DNA of 64,000 nt from Paeniglutamicibacter terrestris (GTDB taxonomy: Bacteria > Actinomycetota > Actinomycetes > Actinomycetales > Micrococcaceae), in assembly GCF_012271785.1 (NCBI RefSeq), contig NZ_JAAWVT010000004.1:274795-338794 (forward strand). The letters are read 5' to 3'. The translations under genes and the position numbers were made by a program. Position 1 is the stretch's first letter; the number at the start of each line of letters is the position of its first letter. Shown piece after piece: positions 52,473 to 63,856 of the stretch. The notes beneath the pieces were generated by a model, which was not told where the DNA came from, ran no database searches, and saw only the letters and a list, made by a program, of their open reading frames with translations.

Positions 52473-52849
52473 TCAGTTTTGTGGCCTGCAACGGCCCGTT
52501 TCCGCGTTGGCGCTGAAGCGCTCCCGAACCTTCCGCGGGTCACCGCGCCCGTTGAAGGGGTGCCTAATCGCCTGCCCCGGCGCCCTCGGGTAGGACATGA
52601 CGTGGCGGCCTTGGCCTAGGGGAGTCGCAAGACGTCCGCAGCGCTGTCTACAAACAGCGTGACGGCCGCCTGCGGCTCCGAGGCGACGCGGGTCTCGGCG
52701 CGCAGAGATGCCGAGCGCCCGGGGTCCCGTCCGGTCTTCCCTGGGCAACGCAAAATCCCGGCACACGCCCCGTTTCAGGAGGTGTGCCGGGATTCGTATC
52801 CACGTGTTGGATCGGGCCCCAGAGGATGGCTTCCAGCAGCCTCCCTCGA
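52473..52849. other. 377-bp gap between mutY and the YeiH gene
   Basis: No gene is supported here. A short open frame on the minus strand (52473-52766) is Arg/Gly-rich and lacks a ribosome site. The terminator at 52754-52794 is the only clear element. Confidence 0.6.
52754..52794 (-). terminator. Terminator after the YeiH gene
   Basis: AATCCCGGCACAC and GTGTGCCGGGATT form a perfect 13-bp stem around 15 bases, then TTTTG on the minus strand. Confidence 0.75.
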
Positions 52850-53923
52850 TTAGGACAGCGGCGGGAAGAGCATCGTTCCGGCGGCCGAAACCACCAGGAT
52901 CACCAGCGTTGCCAGGGCCGCGAGCACCAGCGAGCGGCTGCCCGAACGCATGAGGCTCTTGAGGTGGACGCCCAGTCCGAGCCCGAACATTGCGGCGGCA
53001 AGTAGGAAGGTCTGGGCCACTTTGGCCGCGTCGAGCAGCCCCTCCGACAAGAAGCCGGTGGTGCGCAGCATCATCATGGCAATGAATCCGAGGACAAACA
53101 GCGGCACCAGCGGCGGCTTCTTGGCATCCGTCACGTCGTGCTTCTTGCGCATGTAGATGCTCACGCCAGCCACGATCGGGGCCAGGGTGACCACGCGGGC
53201 GAGCTTGACCGTCACGGCCACGGCCAGGGCGCTGGAGCTGACAGCGCCGCCGGCGGCGACCACTTGGGCCACCTCGTGCGTCGATGCACCAATGAACATG
53301 CCAATGGCCTCATCGTTCATGCCCATAAGCGCGCCGAGCGCGGGGACGATCGGGATCATCAGGGTGCCGAAGAGGACCACCAAGCCGATGGCCGTGGCCA
53401 CCTGGTCCTGCTTGGCCTTGGTCGCACCCTCGGCGGCCGCCACCGCGGCCGCGCCGCAGATGGAGAAGCCAGCGGCAATCAGCAGGCGCTGCGCCAGCTC
53501 AATGCCCAGCCACTTGCCGATGAGCATGGTGGCGCCAAAGGTCACGCCGACGCTGAGCAGTACCACCAACAACACCCCCGGGCCGAGGCCCAAGATCTGG
53601 GAGAGCGAAAGCTGCAGACCCAGCAGCACGATGCCGGTGCGCAGCAGCTTCTTCGAAGAGACCGTCACCCCGGGCATCAGGATCGCTGGCACGTTCATCG
53701 TGTTGCGCCATATCGCGCCGAGCAGGATGGCAATCAGCAGCGGGCTGGCCCCGGGCAGCAGCTTGGCTGCGACCAGTGCGATAGCCCCGCCGATGATGCA
53801 GGCAACTAGGCCGGGCAGCAGGCGGCGGAACCCCGACTCGAGCCCCGGTTCCTGAGTCGGCCCCACGGCTTTCGGTGCCGGAAGATTCTTCCGGGATTCG
53901 AGTGATATGTCTTCTTTTCGCAT
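52850..53923 (-). CDS. YeiH/UPF0324-family putative sulfate or sulfonate exporter
   Basis: The protein has 357 residues and ten or so membrane helices. Conserved family blocks are GAIWRNTMNVPAILMPGVTVSSKKLLRTGIVLLGLQLSL (positions 87-125) and FSICGAAAVAAAEGATKAKQDQ, followed by EVAQVVAAGGAVSSSAL. YeiH-type proteins are tied to sulfite or sulfonate handling. It is divergent from a LysR regulator, the usual arrangement for this family (YeiE-like). Confidence 0.9.
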   Translation of the reverse strand: MRKEDISLESRKNLPAPKAVGPTQEPGLESGFRRLLPGLVACIIGGAIALVAAKLLPGASPLLIAILLGAIWRNTMNVPAILMPGVTVSSKKLLRTGIVLLGLQLSLSQILGLGPGVLLVVLLSVGVTFGATMLIGKWLGIELAQRLLIAAGFSICGAAAVAAAEGATKAKQDQVATAIGLVVLFGTLMIPIVPALGALMGMNDEAIGMFIGASTHEVAQVVAAGGAVSSSALAVAVTVKLARVVTLAPIVAGVSIYMRKKHDVTDAKKPPLVPLFVLGFIAMMMLRTTGFLSEGLLDAAKVAQTFLLAAAMFGLGLGVHLKSLMRSGSRSLVLAALATLVILVVSAAGTMLFPPLS

Positions 53924-53994
53924 ACTACGACGTTTTCACGCCCGGTCCGTCACGGGTAGACACAGCCTGACCATCGCGGACATATGATGTTGAT

Positions 53995-54924
53995 ATGGAT
54001 GGAATCGTTGACTCCGCACCCGGGATAGAGCATTGGATACAAATGTCCTCGCTGGCCTTGCTCGTCGGCATCGCCGACCACGGCAGTCTCAGCGCCGGCG
54101 CGCGCTCCGTGGGCATGGCCCAGTCGAACGCGACGCGGGCAGTAAAGACCCTAGAACGGCGCTTGGGATACCCATTACTGACCCGTGCCACCACCGGCTC
54201 GAAGCTCACGCAGGAAGGTGCCTTGACCGTCGAATGGGCGCGCGAATCGCTCCAGAGCCTGAACACTCTCTGGACCGGAGCGCAAGCATTGGCCGCCCCT
54301 GCGGACAGGGAATTCACCTTCGCGGCCAGCATGACGGTGGCCGAACACTTGGCGCCGACGTGGATTGGGCGCCTGCAGGAGGCCGACCCGCACATCAAGA
54401 CCAGACTGCGCGTTATGAACTCGAGTGAGGTCATTGCCGTGGTGCAAAACCGGGACGTCGCTCTCGGATTCGTCGAGACCCCCGATGTCCCCCCGCAGCT
54501 ATCCTGCAAAACAGTATGGAGCGACGAGCTAGTACTCATCGCCCCGCACGGCCACCCCTGGGCAACCCGCAATGAACCCATCACTATCCAACAAGTTGCG
54601 GCGACGCACCTGGTCGAACGCGAGGCGGGTTCAGGGACCAGGGCCTTCCTCGACGAACGCGTTGGCACGGCACGGGCCACGCCCATCGTGGAGTTCAATA
54701 GCAACTCGGCCATCTGCCAGGCAGTCTCCGCCGGCATGGGCCCGGCGATGCTGAGTCGGCTGGCCGTGGAAAACTCCCTGCGCATGGGCAGCTTTGTCGA
54801 GGTGCCCCTGCGCGAGGGAAACCTCGTGCGGAACCTGCAGGCCATTTGGCGCGGATCCGCCCCGACGCAGGGACCGGCGGCTATGCTGCTGGACATCTGC
54901 GCGCTGGCGCAGTCCGGGCGCTGA
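53995..54924 (+). CDS. LysR-family transcriptional regulator
   Basis: The protein has 309 residues. The helix-turn-helix LVGIADHGSLSAGARSVGMAQSNATRAVKTLERRLG lies at residues 23-58 and the periplasmic-binding-like effector domain follows. It starts 71 bp from the divergent YeiH gene and probably regulates it, as CysL/YeiE do in other bacteria. The effector is unknown. Confidence 0.9.
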   Translation: MDGIVDSAPGIEHWIQMSSLALLVGIADHGSLSAGARSVGMAQSNATRAVKTLERRLGYPLLTRATTGSKLTQEGALTVEWARESLQSLNTLWTGAQALAAPADREFTFAASMTVAEHLAPTWIGRLQEADPHIKTRLRVMNSSEVIAVVQNRDVALGFVETPDVPPQLSCKTVWSDELVLIAPHGHPWATRNEPITIQQVAATHLVEREAGSGTRAFLDERVGTARATPIVEFNSNSAICQAVSAGMGPAMLSRLAVENSLRMGSFVEVPLREGNLVRNLQAIWRGSAPTQGPAAMLLDICALAQSGR

Positions 54925-55008
54925 ACTTCAGCAGGTTTCCGGGGGCATCGATTTGCGGGGGAGCCGCACGGGCGCCCCTGTCCTCGTTTCCGCGGCCGGA
55001 TCGACTAC

Positions 55009-55515
55009 TCAGAGGTGAGCGATCATTCGGGTATTGCCCAGCGTATTGGGCTTCACCCGCGCAAGGTCCAGGAATTCGGCGACACCCTCATCGGTGGAGC
55101 GCAATAGTTCCGAATAGACCTCTGGGTCGACGGCGCTTTGCTCAGCCATCACGGTAAATCCGTTGCGGATAAAGAAGTCGACCTCGAAGGTCAGGCAGAA
55201 GACTCGAGATACGCCCAGCTCGCGTGCCTCTTGCAGCAATCGCTGCAGTAGCAAGCGGCCCACACCGCGGCCGCGCCAGGCTTCGTTGGAGGCTAGGGTA
55301 CGAACCTCGGCGATGTCTTCCCACATGACGTGCAGCCCACCGCAGCCGATGACGTTGCCGTCAGCGTCGTCGGCAATAAAGAATTCTTGCAAATTCTCGT
55401 AATAGGCGACAGCTTCCTTTTCCAGCAGTACGCGCTCCTCAGCCAGTGGCTTGACGAGCTCCCGGATGCTTTTCACGTCGCTGGTCTTTGCACGCCTGAT
55501 GGTAATGGGTTCCAT
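55009..55515 (-). CDS. argA: Amino-acid N-acetyltransferase (short ArgA type)
   Basis: This is a 168-residue GNAT protein. ITIRRAKTSDVKSIRELVKPL begins the fold; WRGRGVGRLLLQRLLQEARELG binds acetyl-CoA; and FFIRNGFTVMAEQSAVDPEVY ends it. Length and wording match the actinobacterial short N-acetylglutamate synthase (as in Mycobacterium Rv2747). This would make N-acetylglutamate for arginine synthesis. It is convergent with LysR and next to clpC. Confidence 0.82.
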   Translation of the reverse strand: MEPITIRRAKTSDVKSIRELVKPLAEERVLLEKEAVAYYENLQEFFIADDADGNVIGCGGLHVMWEDIAEVRTLASNEAWRGRGVGRLLLQRLLQEARELGVSRVFCLTFEVDFFIRNGFTVMAEQSAVDPEVYSELLRSTDEGVAEFLDLARVKPNTLGNTRMIAHL

Positions 55516-55588
55516 ATTTCAATCCTAAGCCTGGCGGCGGTACCGCTGCCGCATTGCGTGAACAGCACCACCTGCCCGTGTGACAAGC

Positions 55589-55638
55589 ACAAACGACGAG
55601 GGGCGGCATCCTTTCGGATGTCGCCCCTCGTCGTTTGT
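55589..55638. terminator. Terminator between clpC and argA
   Basis: A stem of about 23 bp (core ACGACGAGGGGCGGCATCC and complement, one mismatch) with a TTTC loop lies 10 bp after the clpC stop. Confidence 0.88.
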
Positions 55639-55648
55639 GTACTTTTGC

Positions 55649-58162
<2,514 letters not shown>

Positions 58163-58245
58163 GCGGCACACTCCTAGCTAACACGTATTTCGATGCTACG
58201 CATCAATCAAGAGCTCATGTTGGATGTTCGCCCAAGGGATAACAG

Positions 58246-58263
58246 TGTTCGCCCACGGCGTTC
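58246..58263. promoter_or_regulatory. ClgR-type operator upstream of clpC
   Basis: TGTTCGCCCACGGCGTTC fits every position of the ClgR consensus WNNWCGCYNANRGCGWWS as I recall it. A half-site-like copy (TGTTCGCCCAAGGGA) lies 21 bp nearer the start. ClgR activates clp genes in actinobacteria. Confidence 0.75.
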
Positions 58264-58280
58264 AATTAGGCGTTAAAGAA

Positions 58281-58324
58281 CGAAGGGTGTTCGGTTCCAA
58301 TAAATTGGATCCGAACACCCTTCG
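58281..58324 (-). terminator. Terminator after lsr2
   Basis: CGAAGGGTGTTCGG and CCGAACACCCTTCG form a perfect 14-bp stem around 16 bases, 66 bp after the lsr2 stop. Confidence 0.8.
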
Positions 58325-58389
58325 CTAATGCTCCTCGGCCGCGGCCACCGCACCCCCACGTGTGGTTAAACCATCAAGCCTCGAGAACG

Positions 58390-58710
58390 TTACTTGGACT
58401 TCGAGCGCGACTTCTTGGCCATTGCAGCGTGGTACGCAGCAATGACGTCGGCCTGCAAACGCCCGCGGGCGTTCACCTTGACGTTATTGTCCTTGGCCCA
58501 AGCGCGGATGGCCGGAGCCTCCTTCGGAGTGAACTGCTTCGAAGTACGAGCAACCTTAATGTAGGGCTTAAATGCTTCACGGAATTCCGCAGCATGCTCT
58601 TCATTGAGGTCAATTTCGTAATGCTGTCCACCTAGACCAAAGACGACGGATTCCGACGCTTCCGATCCATCAATATCATCGATCAAAGCAATTTGGACCT
58701 GACGGGCCAT
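58390..58710 (-). CDS. lsr2: Nucleoid-associated protein Lsr2
   Basis: The protein has 106 residues. The N-terminal dimerisation region MARQVQIALIDDIDGSEA, a central VVFGLGGQHYEIDLNEEHAA, and the C-terminal DNA-binding helix pair IRAWAKDNNVKVNARGRLQ are Lsr2 hallmarks; RGR is the AT-hook-like minor-groove motif. Lsr2 silences AT-rich genes. CTAGGAG precedes the ATG. TTGCGT and TATGAT (19-bp spacing, 58781-58811) are a possible promoter. Confidence 0.96.
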   Translation of the reverse strand: MARQVQIALIDDIDGSEASESVVFGLGGQHYEIDLNEEHAAEFREAFKPYIKVARTSKQFTPKEAPAIRAWAKDNNVKVNARGRLQADVIAAYHAAMAKKSRSKSK

Positions 58711-58780
58711 TGGGTACTCCTAGTTGCAGTGGGAATTCACTTGAACCCATATAACGGTTTGGGAACAAGCGCGCACACAC

Positions 58781-58811
58781 ATCATAAACACAACTAAGAG
58801 ACATTACGCAA
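58781..58811 (-). promoter_or_regulatory. Candidate promoter of lsr2
   Basis: A -35 TTGCGT and a -10 TATGAT are 19 bp apart on the minus strand, about 70 bp upstream of the lsr2 start. The spacing is longer than ideal. Confidence 0.4.
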
Positions 58812-58828
58812 GTGAGAATGCAGGTCAT

Positions 58829-58863
58829 CAGACAATTAACAGCTTTCGCCGTTCATTTGTCTG
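58829..58863 (-). terminator. Hairpin after the lysS-linked small gene
   Basis: CAGACAAATGAACGGC pairs with GCTGTTAATTGTCTG (one bulge, some G-U) around GAAA, right after the small gene. No T-run follows. Confidence 0.5.
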
Positions 58864-58864
58864 C

Positions 58865-59020
58865 TCATTTGTCTGCGCCCTCACCATCCAATTTAATTTG
58901 AGCGTCAACTTCGGCTTCTGCAGCACGTTCGTTTCGGTCAACATTGGACACCGCACGGATGGCGAACCAGAAGATTAGGCCGACAACAATGGTGGGCAGA
59001 ATCGCTTCGAGGTACGGCAA
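58865..59020 (-). CDS. Small membrane protein (51 aa) directly after lysS
   Basis: A 51-residue gene is supported by GGAGG 6 bases before a TTG start at 59020, inside the end of lysS (one base from the lysS stop). The protein starts MPYLEAILPTIVVGLIFWF, one membrane helix, then a charged tail RNERAAEAEVDAQIKLDGEG that is probably cytoplasmic. It looks like a conserved small actinobacterial membrane protein; the function is unknown. It is too short for a 60-codon cut-off. Confidence 0.8.
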   Translation of the reverse strand: MPYLEAILPTIVVGLIFWFAIRAVSNVDRNERAAEAEVDAQIKLDGEGADK

Positions 59021-59021
59021 T

Positions 59022-60536
59022 TTAGGCCTCCGGCTTGAGCAATGGGAAGAGGATGGTTTCGCGGATTCCAGTGTCAGAAAAGAGCATCACGATACGATCA
59101 ATACCCAATCCGATACCACCCATCGGCGGGGCACCATACTCCAGGGCCCGCAGGAAATCTTCATCCAATTGCATGGCTTCATCGTCGCCACCTGCTGCCA
59201 TCAGGGATTGCGCGGTGAGTCGATCGCGCTGGATTACAGGATCAATAAGCTCGGAGAATGCGGTGCCTCGCTCCATGCCGCCAATGATCAGATCCCAGGC
59301 TTCAATGACACCAGGCTTGCTCCGGTGCGGGCGGGCCAACGGCTGAGCAGCGGGTGGGTAATCGTAGACGAAGGTGGGATCAATAAGTGTCGGTTCGACA
59401 ATTTCACCAAACAATTCAATGACTAGTTTTTGCGAATCCCACTTTGGATCAACTTTCACACCATGTTTGGCAGCAATTGAACGAAGAGTTTCGGCATCTG
59501 TATCGGGAGTAATCTCCTGCCCAACACCTGCGGAAAGACCCGGGTAGACACCCAACCATGCCCAATCTCCGTCAAGATTGATGGTGCCCTTGGCGGTCTC
59601 AATCTGGCGCCCAGCACCGACAGCATCCGCTGCATTAAGAATGACTTCCTTGATGCGGTCCGCCATCACAAATTGATCTGCATAGGCTTCGTAGCATTCC
59701 AGCATTGTGAATTCCGGGGAGTGCGTGGAGTCCACGCCTTCGTTGCGGAAGATACGTCCGACTTCAAAGACCCGGTCAATTCCGCCAACGACCGCGCGCT
59801 TGAGATATAGCTCTAGGGCAATGCGCAGCGTCATCGGCTGGTCAAATGCGTTCAGATGGGTCTCAAACGGGCGGGCTGAAGCGCCACCGTGGACCAGCTG
59901 CAGGATCGGGGTTTCAACTTCGACGTAGTCGTGTGCGTGCAAGGTGTCTCGCACTGCACGAATAATGGCTGCGCGCTTGTAAACCATTTCTCTGGCTTCG
60001 TCGCGAACAATCAAGTCGGCGTAGCGCTGGCGAACGCGAGTTTCCTCGTTGAGTTCGGCGTGAAGCACCGGCAACGGGCGCAGCGCCTTCGAGGCCATCT
60101 GCCAGTCGGTCGCCATGATCGACAGTTCACCACGACGTGAGGCGATTACTTCGCCCGTGATCAGGACGTGGTCACCGAGGTCGACTAGGGCCTTCCAGTC
60201 CGCGAGCTTCTCTTCGCCGACGTTGGCCAGCGATAGCATGGCCTGCAGCCGGGTGCCGGCGCCTTCGGGGCCACCTTCCTGCAGGGTGGCGAAGCACAGC
60301 TTTCCGGTGTTGCGCTGGAACACGATTCGCCCCACGACGCCTACCTGGAGCCCCGTGGTGGAGTCAGGCTCAAGCTCGGGGAATAGCTCTCGGATCTCGT
60401 GCAGCGAGTGTGTACGCGCTACGCCCACCGGGTAGGCTTCAGCTCCGCGAGCCAACAATGCGGCGCGCTTATCCATACGCACCTGGCGCTGGTCGTTGGG
60501 GTTGTTGGCTGCGGGGGAAGTTTTATCGGAAGTCAC
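59022..60536 (-). CDS. lysS: Lysyl-tRNA synthetase, class II
   Basis: The protein has 504 residues. An N-terminal OB fold precedes class II motifs: motif 1 around DYVEVETPILQLVHGGASA, motif 2 FEVGRIFRNEGVDSTHSPEFT and motif 3 GGIGLGIDRIVMLF. The start is GTG 60536; TAGAAT (60545-60550) lies 8 bases upstream with no ribosome site, so the message is probably leaderless. The small membrane protein gene follows by one base. Confidence 0.96.
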   Translation of the reverse strand: MTSDKTSPAANNPNDQRQVRMDKRAALLARGAEAYPVGVARTHSLHEIRELFPELEPDSTTGLQVGVVGRIVFQRNTGKLCFATLQEGGPEGAGTRLQAMLSLANVGEEKLADWKALVDLGDHVLITGEVIASRRGELSIMATDWQMASKALRPLPVLHAELNEETRVRQRYADLIVRDEAREMVYKRAAIIRAVRDTLHAHDYVEVETPILQLVHGGASARPFETHLNAFDQPMTLRIALELYLKRAVVGGIDRVFEVGRIFRNEGVDSTHSPEFTMLECYEAYADQFVMADRIKEVILNAADAVGAGRQIETAKGTINLDGDWAWLGVYPGLSAGVGQEITPDTDAETLRSIAAKHGVKVDPKWDSQKLVIELFGEIVEPTLIDPTFVYDYPPAAQPLARPHRSKPGVIEAWDLIIGGMERGTAFSELIDPVIQRDRLTAQSLMAAGGDDEAMQLDEDFLRALEYGAPPMGGIGLGIDRIVMLFSDTGIRETILFPLLKPEA

Positions 60537-60544
60537 AATAGGCA

Positions 60545-60550
60545 ATTCTA
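60545..60550 (-). promoter_or_regulatory. -10 box of lysS (leaderless)
   Basis: TAGAAT on the minus strand ends 8 bases before the GTG at 60536; the upstream region has no Shine-Dalgarno sequence. Confidence 0.45.
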
Positions 60551-60634
60551 GTCTGGATTCTCTGTGCGCGCGCTGAGAGGTGTGCAGCACCACCAACACG
60601 GGCGAGAACATTCCCAGAATAGAATGGAGGGATC

Positions 60635-61513
60635 ATGAACGAACGCATTCTTCCGACCAGTGACGGCGGATCCCTTGCACTTTATTCCTACGGAGCCTCC
60701 GACGCACCCGGACACCACCGGATTCTAGTGGTTGGCGGCGCTTTCTTGACCGCGATGATCTACCGGCCGTTCGCTGCCGCACTGAGCAAGCGGCTGGGTG
60801 ATGAATGGACCGTAGATGTTTATGACCGTCGTGGTCGCGGAAATTCCACCGATCAGCCCTCCGATTACTCCATGGATACCGAGATCTCCGATGTCGCTCT
60901 TATGCTCAATCACACAGGCGCCCAGTCCCTGTTCGGTCATTCCCTCGGTGGCGCGGTGGTGCTCAACGCGGTTCGAAGCTTCATAGATCCTCAGGAAACC
61001 GCCACCGGCCCGGTCCCGAAACGCCTCGCTGTCTACGACCCTGCGATCAACCTCGATACCGCCATCGATACGAAATGGTTAAAGGCGTTCTCCGACGACG
61101 TTGCCGCCGGACGCAATAGCCGGGCGCTGGCCCGTCTGGAAAGGGGCATGAAGTTTTCCGCGACGCTCAGCCGCGTCCCCGAGCCAATCCTGGCCGCGCT
61201 ATTGGCCGGAACCTCACGAACCAAAGCGGGAAAGTTGGCACGCACGCTGCTGCCCAGCGGAGTGGGCGAATTGCGGGCGGCACTCGAGGAGTCGCAGCCG
61301 GCAAACAGCTTCGCCATTCTTCCGAAAAACACCCATTTTATGGCTGGTTCTAAAAGCGCTGCATACTTCCGTTCCACCGCGCTGAAGCTCCATGAGGTCG
61401 TTGCCGGATCCACCTACTTGGAAACCCCGAAGGGCATACACGGGTCCGTGCCAGCCGCATTCGGCGCGTTACTTGATGACATTGGAGATTACTTCACGCA
61501 GTCGGGGTCCTGA
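60635..61513 (+). CDS. Alpha/beta hydrolase
   Basis: The protein has 292 residues. The fold shows VVGGAFLTAMIYRPFAAALS, DVYDRRGRGNSTDQPSDYS, the nucleophile elbow LFGHSLGGAVVLNAV and a final PKGIHGSVP with the likely histidine. GGAGG lies just before the ATG. No secretion signal is seen. It converges with the M13 peptidase gene. Substrate is unknown. Confidence 0.88.
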   Translation: MNERILPTSDGGSLALYSYGASDAPGHHRILVVGGAFLTAMIYRPFAAALSKRLGDEWTVDVYDRRGRGNSTDQPSDYSMDTEISDVALMLNHTGAQSLFGHSLGGAVVLNAVRSFIDPQETATGPVPKRLAVYDPAINLDTAIDTKWLKAFSDDVAAGRNSRALARLERGMKFSATLSRVPEPILAALLAGTSRTKAGKLARTLLPSGVGELRAALEESQPANSFAILPKNTHFMAGSKSAAYFRSTALKLHEVVAGSTYLETPKGIHGSVPAAFGALLDDIGDYFTQSGS

Positions 61514-61515
61514 CA

Positions 61516-61565
61516 CGCAACTGCCGCCCCCTTCCATCCGAGGAAAGAAGGTGGCGGCAGTTGCG
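61516..61565. terminator. Terminator between hydrolase and M13 peptidase genes
   Basis: CGCAACTGCCGCC and GGCGGCAGTTGCG form a perfect 13-bp stem with an inner CTTC/GAAG stem, just beyond the hydrolase stop. Confidence 0.75.
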
Positions 61566-61574
61566 GCAGCGTTT

Positions 61575-63578
61575 CTACCAGATCCTGACGCGATCCTCCG
61601 GATCCAACCACATGCCGTCCCCTGGCTTAGTGCCAAATGCCTCGTGGAACGCGTCCATGTTCTTTGGCACCTGGTTACAGCGGAATTCACCGGGTGAGTG
61701 CGGATCGGTGGTGATGCGGGTGATCATGGTTTCCTGTCGCGTCAGCGTGCGCCAGGCTTCCGCCCACGCGTAGAAGAACCGCTGATCGCCGTTGAGTCCG
61801 TCAATCACATCGTCGGAGTCCAGGCCACGTGCGGCCAGATCCAGTTTGTATGCCGTGTAGGCGATACTCAGCCCACCTAGGTCACCGATGTTCTCACCGA
61901 GGGTGAGCTTGCCGTTGACATGGTGATCGGGGGCCTCGGAGGGGACCAAGGCGTCGTACTGCTCCACAAGCTTTCCGGTCAGCGACTCAAATGCTTCGCG
62001 GTCCTCATCGGTCCACCAGTTCTTCAGCTCTCCGGTGCCGTCGAACTGGGAACCCTGATCGTCAAAACCGTGCCCGATCTCGTGTCCAATCACTGCGCCG
62101 ATGGCACCGTAGTTAGATGCCGCGTCACGATCCGCGCCAAAGAAGGGAGTGCGAAGAATTGCCGCAGGGAACGCGATTTCATTCAGCAGCGGGTGGTAAT
62201 AGGCGTTGACCGTCTGTGGGTACATAAACCACAGCTCACGGTCCACACCATCTTCGATCTTCTTCAATTCGCGCAGGAACTCGAATTCGTTGGCAGCCGC
62301 AATGTTGGTAATGACATTGCCATCAACGGTGGATAGTGACGAGTAGTCGATCCACTCGTTGGGGTAGCCAATCTTCGAGCGGAACATCGAGAGCTTCTCC
62401 AGGGCCTTGCTCTTCGTTTCCGGACTCATCCACGTCAGCTCGCCGATGGAAAGTCGGTAGGCATCAATGAGGTTAGTCACCAACGCTTCCATCAGGTCCT
62501 TACTGCGTTGCGGGAAATGGGCAGCAACGTACAACTGACCGATGTCTTCGCCAACGGCGCCCTCGGTGAATGCCACTCCTCGCTTCCAGCGTTCGCGCAA
62601 GGCCTGAACGCCGGAAAGCTTGGCCGAGTAGAACGAGAAGTTCTCATTAACAAAGGCGCTGGACAGGTAGGGAGCATTCGAACGGATCAACTGCACGGCC
62701 AGCCAATGCTGCCAGGCAGCTAGCGGCTGGGCGTTGAGCACATCTTCGAGGCCCTTGAGGTAACTTGGCTGCCATACGTCGACCTCGGCGAAGTACTTCG
62801 GTTCGATGCCGGCGCCGTCCAGCCAGCTGGCAAGGGACGGAATATCTTCCAATAATCCCTCTGCGGTCAAGAGGTTGTAGCGGGCCTGGGCATCGCGGCA
62901 CTTCACACGGTCCCAGTGATGGGACGCCAGGAGGGTTTCTAGGGCCACGACGTCGGCCGCGGCAGCTTCGGTATCGGTGAGCTCGCCAAGCGCCAGCAGC
63001 CGGCCTAGATGCTCCTGGTACTCACGAAGGAGTTCGGCGAACTGCTCTTCGCGATAGTAGGACTCGTCGGGCAGGCCCAGTCCGCCCTGCATGAGGGTCA
63101 GTAGGTTGCGCTCTGGCGATCCAGCATCAGAACTGGCTCCGGCCTGGATAAAGCCGGAAACACCGCGACGGTAAAACGATCCGCTGAGCTTAATGAGCTC
63201 GGTAATGGACTCGGTGGCGTAGATAGCGGCAAGGTCTTCGCGGATCGGCTCTACCCCGTTTGCCTCGATGCGCTCCTCATCCATGAAACTCGAATAAAGA
63301 TTTGCGATGCGCTTCTTGCGTTCGTCAACAGATCCGTCGTCAGCCATGCTGTTCGCTTGAGCTTCTTCAATGATCGCTTTGACCGCTGCCTCGGAATCAT
63401 CGCGCAGGGCCATAAACGAACCGTAGCTCCCCTGATCGGCAGGGATCTGTGCCGTTGAGAGCCAGGCGCCGTTGGCGTGCCTGTACAAGTCATCCTGTGC
63501 GCGGACATTATTGTCGCGGTGGTTCACTTCAGCGGTTGGCTCTGCGGAGTTTGTGGCAATTGACGAATCGGTGCTCAT
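61575..63578 (-). CDS. M13-family metallopeptidase (PepO/neprilysin-like)
   Basis: The protein has 667 residues. The zinc motif HEIGHGF, the third ligand in ENIGDLGGLSIAY, the substrate-binding NAYYHPLLNEIAFPAAIL and the terminal W are all visible. It cleaves short peptides. No signal peptide is seen at ATG 63578, which has AGGA just upstream, so it is probably cytosolic. Length fits PepO. Confidence 0.95.
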   Translation of the reverse strand: MSTDSSIATNSAEPTAEVNHRDNNVRAQDDLYRHANGAWLSTAQIPADQGSYGSFMALRDDSEAAVKAIIEEAQANSMADDGSVDERKKRIANLYSSFMDEERIEANGVEPIREDLAAIYATESITELIKLSGSFYRRGVSGFIQAGASSDAGSPERNLLTLMQGGLGLPDESYYREEQFAELLREYQEHLGRLLALGELTDTEAAAADVVALETLLASHHWDRVKCRDAQARYNLLTAEGLLEDIPSLASWLDGAGIEPKYFAEVDVWQPSYLKGLEDVLNAQPLAAWQHWLAVQLIRSNAPYLSSAFVNENFSFYSAKLSGVQALRERWKRGVAFTEGAVGEDIGQLYVAAHFPQRSKDLMEALVTNLIDAYRLSIGELTWMSPETKSKALEKLSMFRSKIGYPNEWIDYSSLSTVDGNVITNIAAANEFEFLRELKKIEDGVDRELWFMYPQTVNAYYHPLLNEIAFPAAILRTPFFGADRDAASNYGAIGAVIGHEIGHGFDDQGSQFDGTGELKNWWTDEDREAFESLTGKLVEQYDALVPSEAPDHHVNGKLTLGENIGDLGGLSIAYTAYKLDLAARGLDSDDVIDGLNGDQRFFYAWAEAWRTLTRQETMITRITTDPHSPGEFRCNQVPKNMDAFHEAFGTKPGDGMWLDPEDRVRIW

Positions 63579-63856
63579 ATCTGTCCTATCCATTCTTTGG
63601 TGCTCACACCTGCGAATCCTTCACTCTGGCGGGCGGCTGACGCCGACCCTGCGGTGAACGCTCGGGCATGCACATGGTGTTACACGTCTCAACGAATCAC
63701 TTTACGCGTCTGAAAGAAGGATTTGAGATTATTGCCGTTGTTTACTCCAGCGGTGAAAAGGCACCCCAATAGACGTCCCATTGTCGCAAGTGGCCGGAGT
63801 ATTGCTAAGAAGCACGCACGGACTTCTCTTTTCATGCAGCGACTACGCTCACTTAG
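63579..63856. other. Gap upstream of M13 gene
   Basis: No gene is seen. It is moderately AT-rich toward the right and leads into the DnaA-box element. Confidence 0.5.

Noticed and set aside
52473..52766. Minus-strand frame of 97 codons between mutY and the YeiH gene
   Set aside because: Arg/Gly-rich, no ribosome site, and it crosses a terminator stem.
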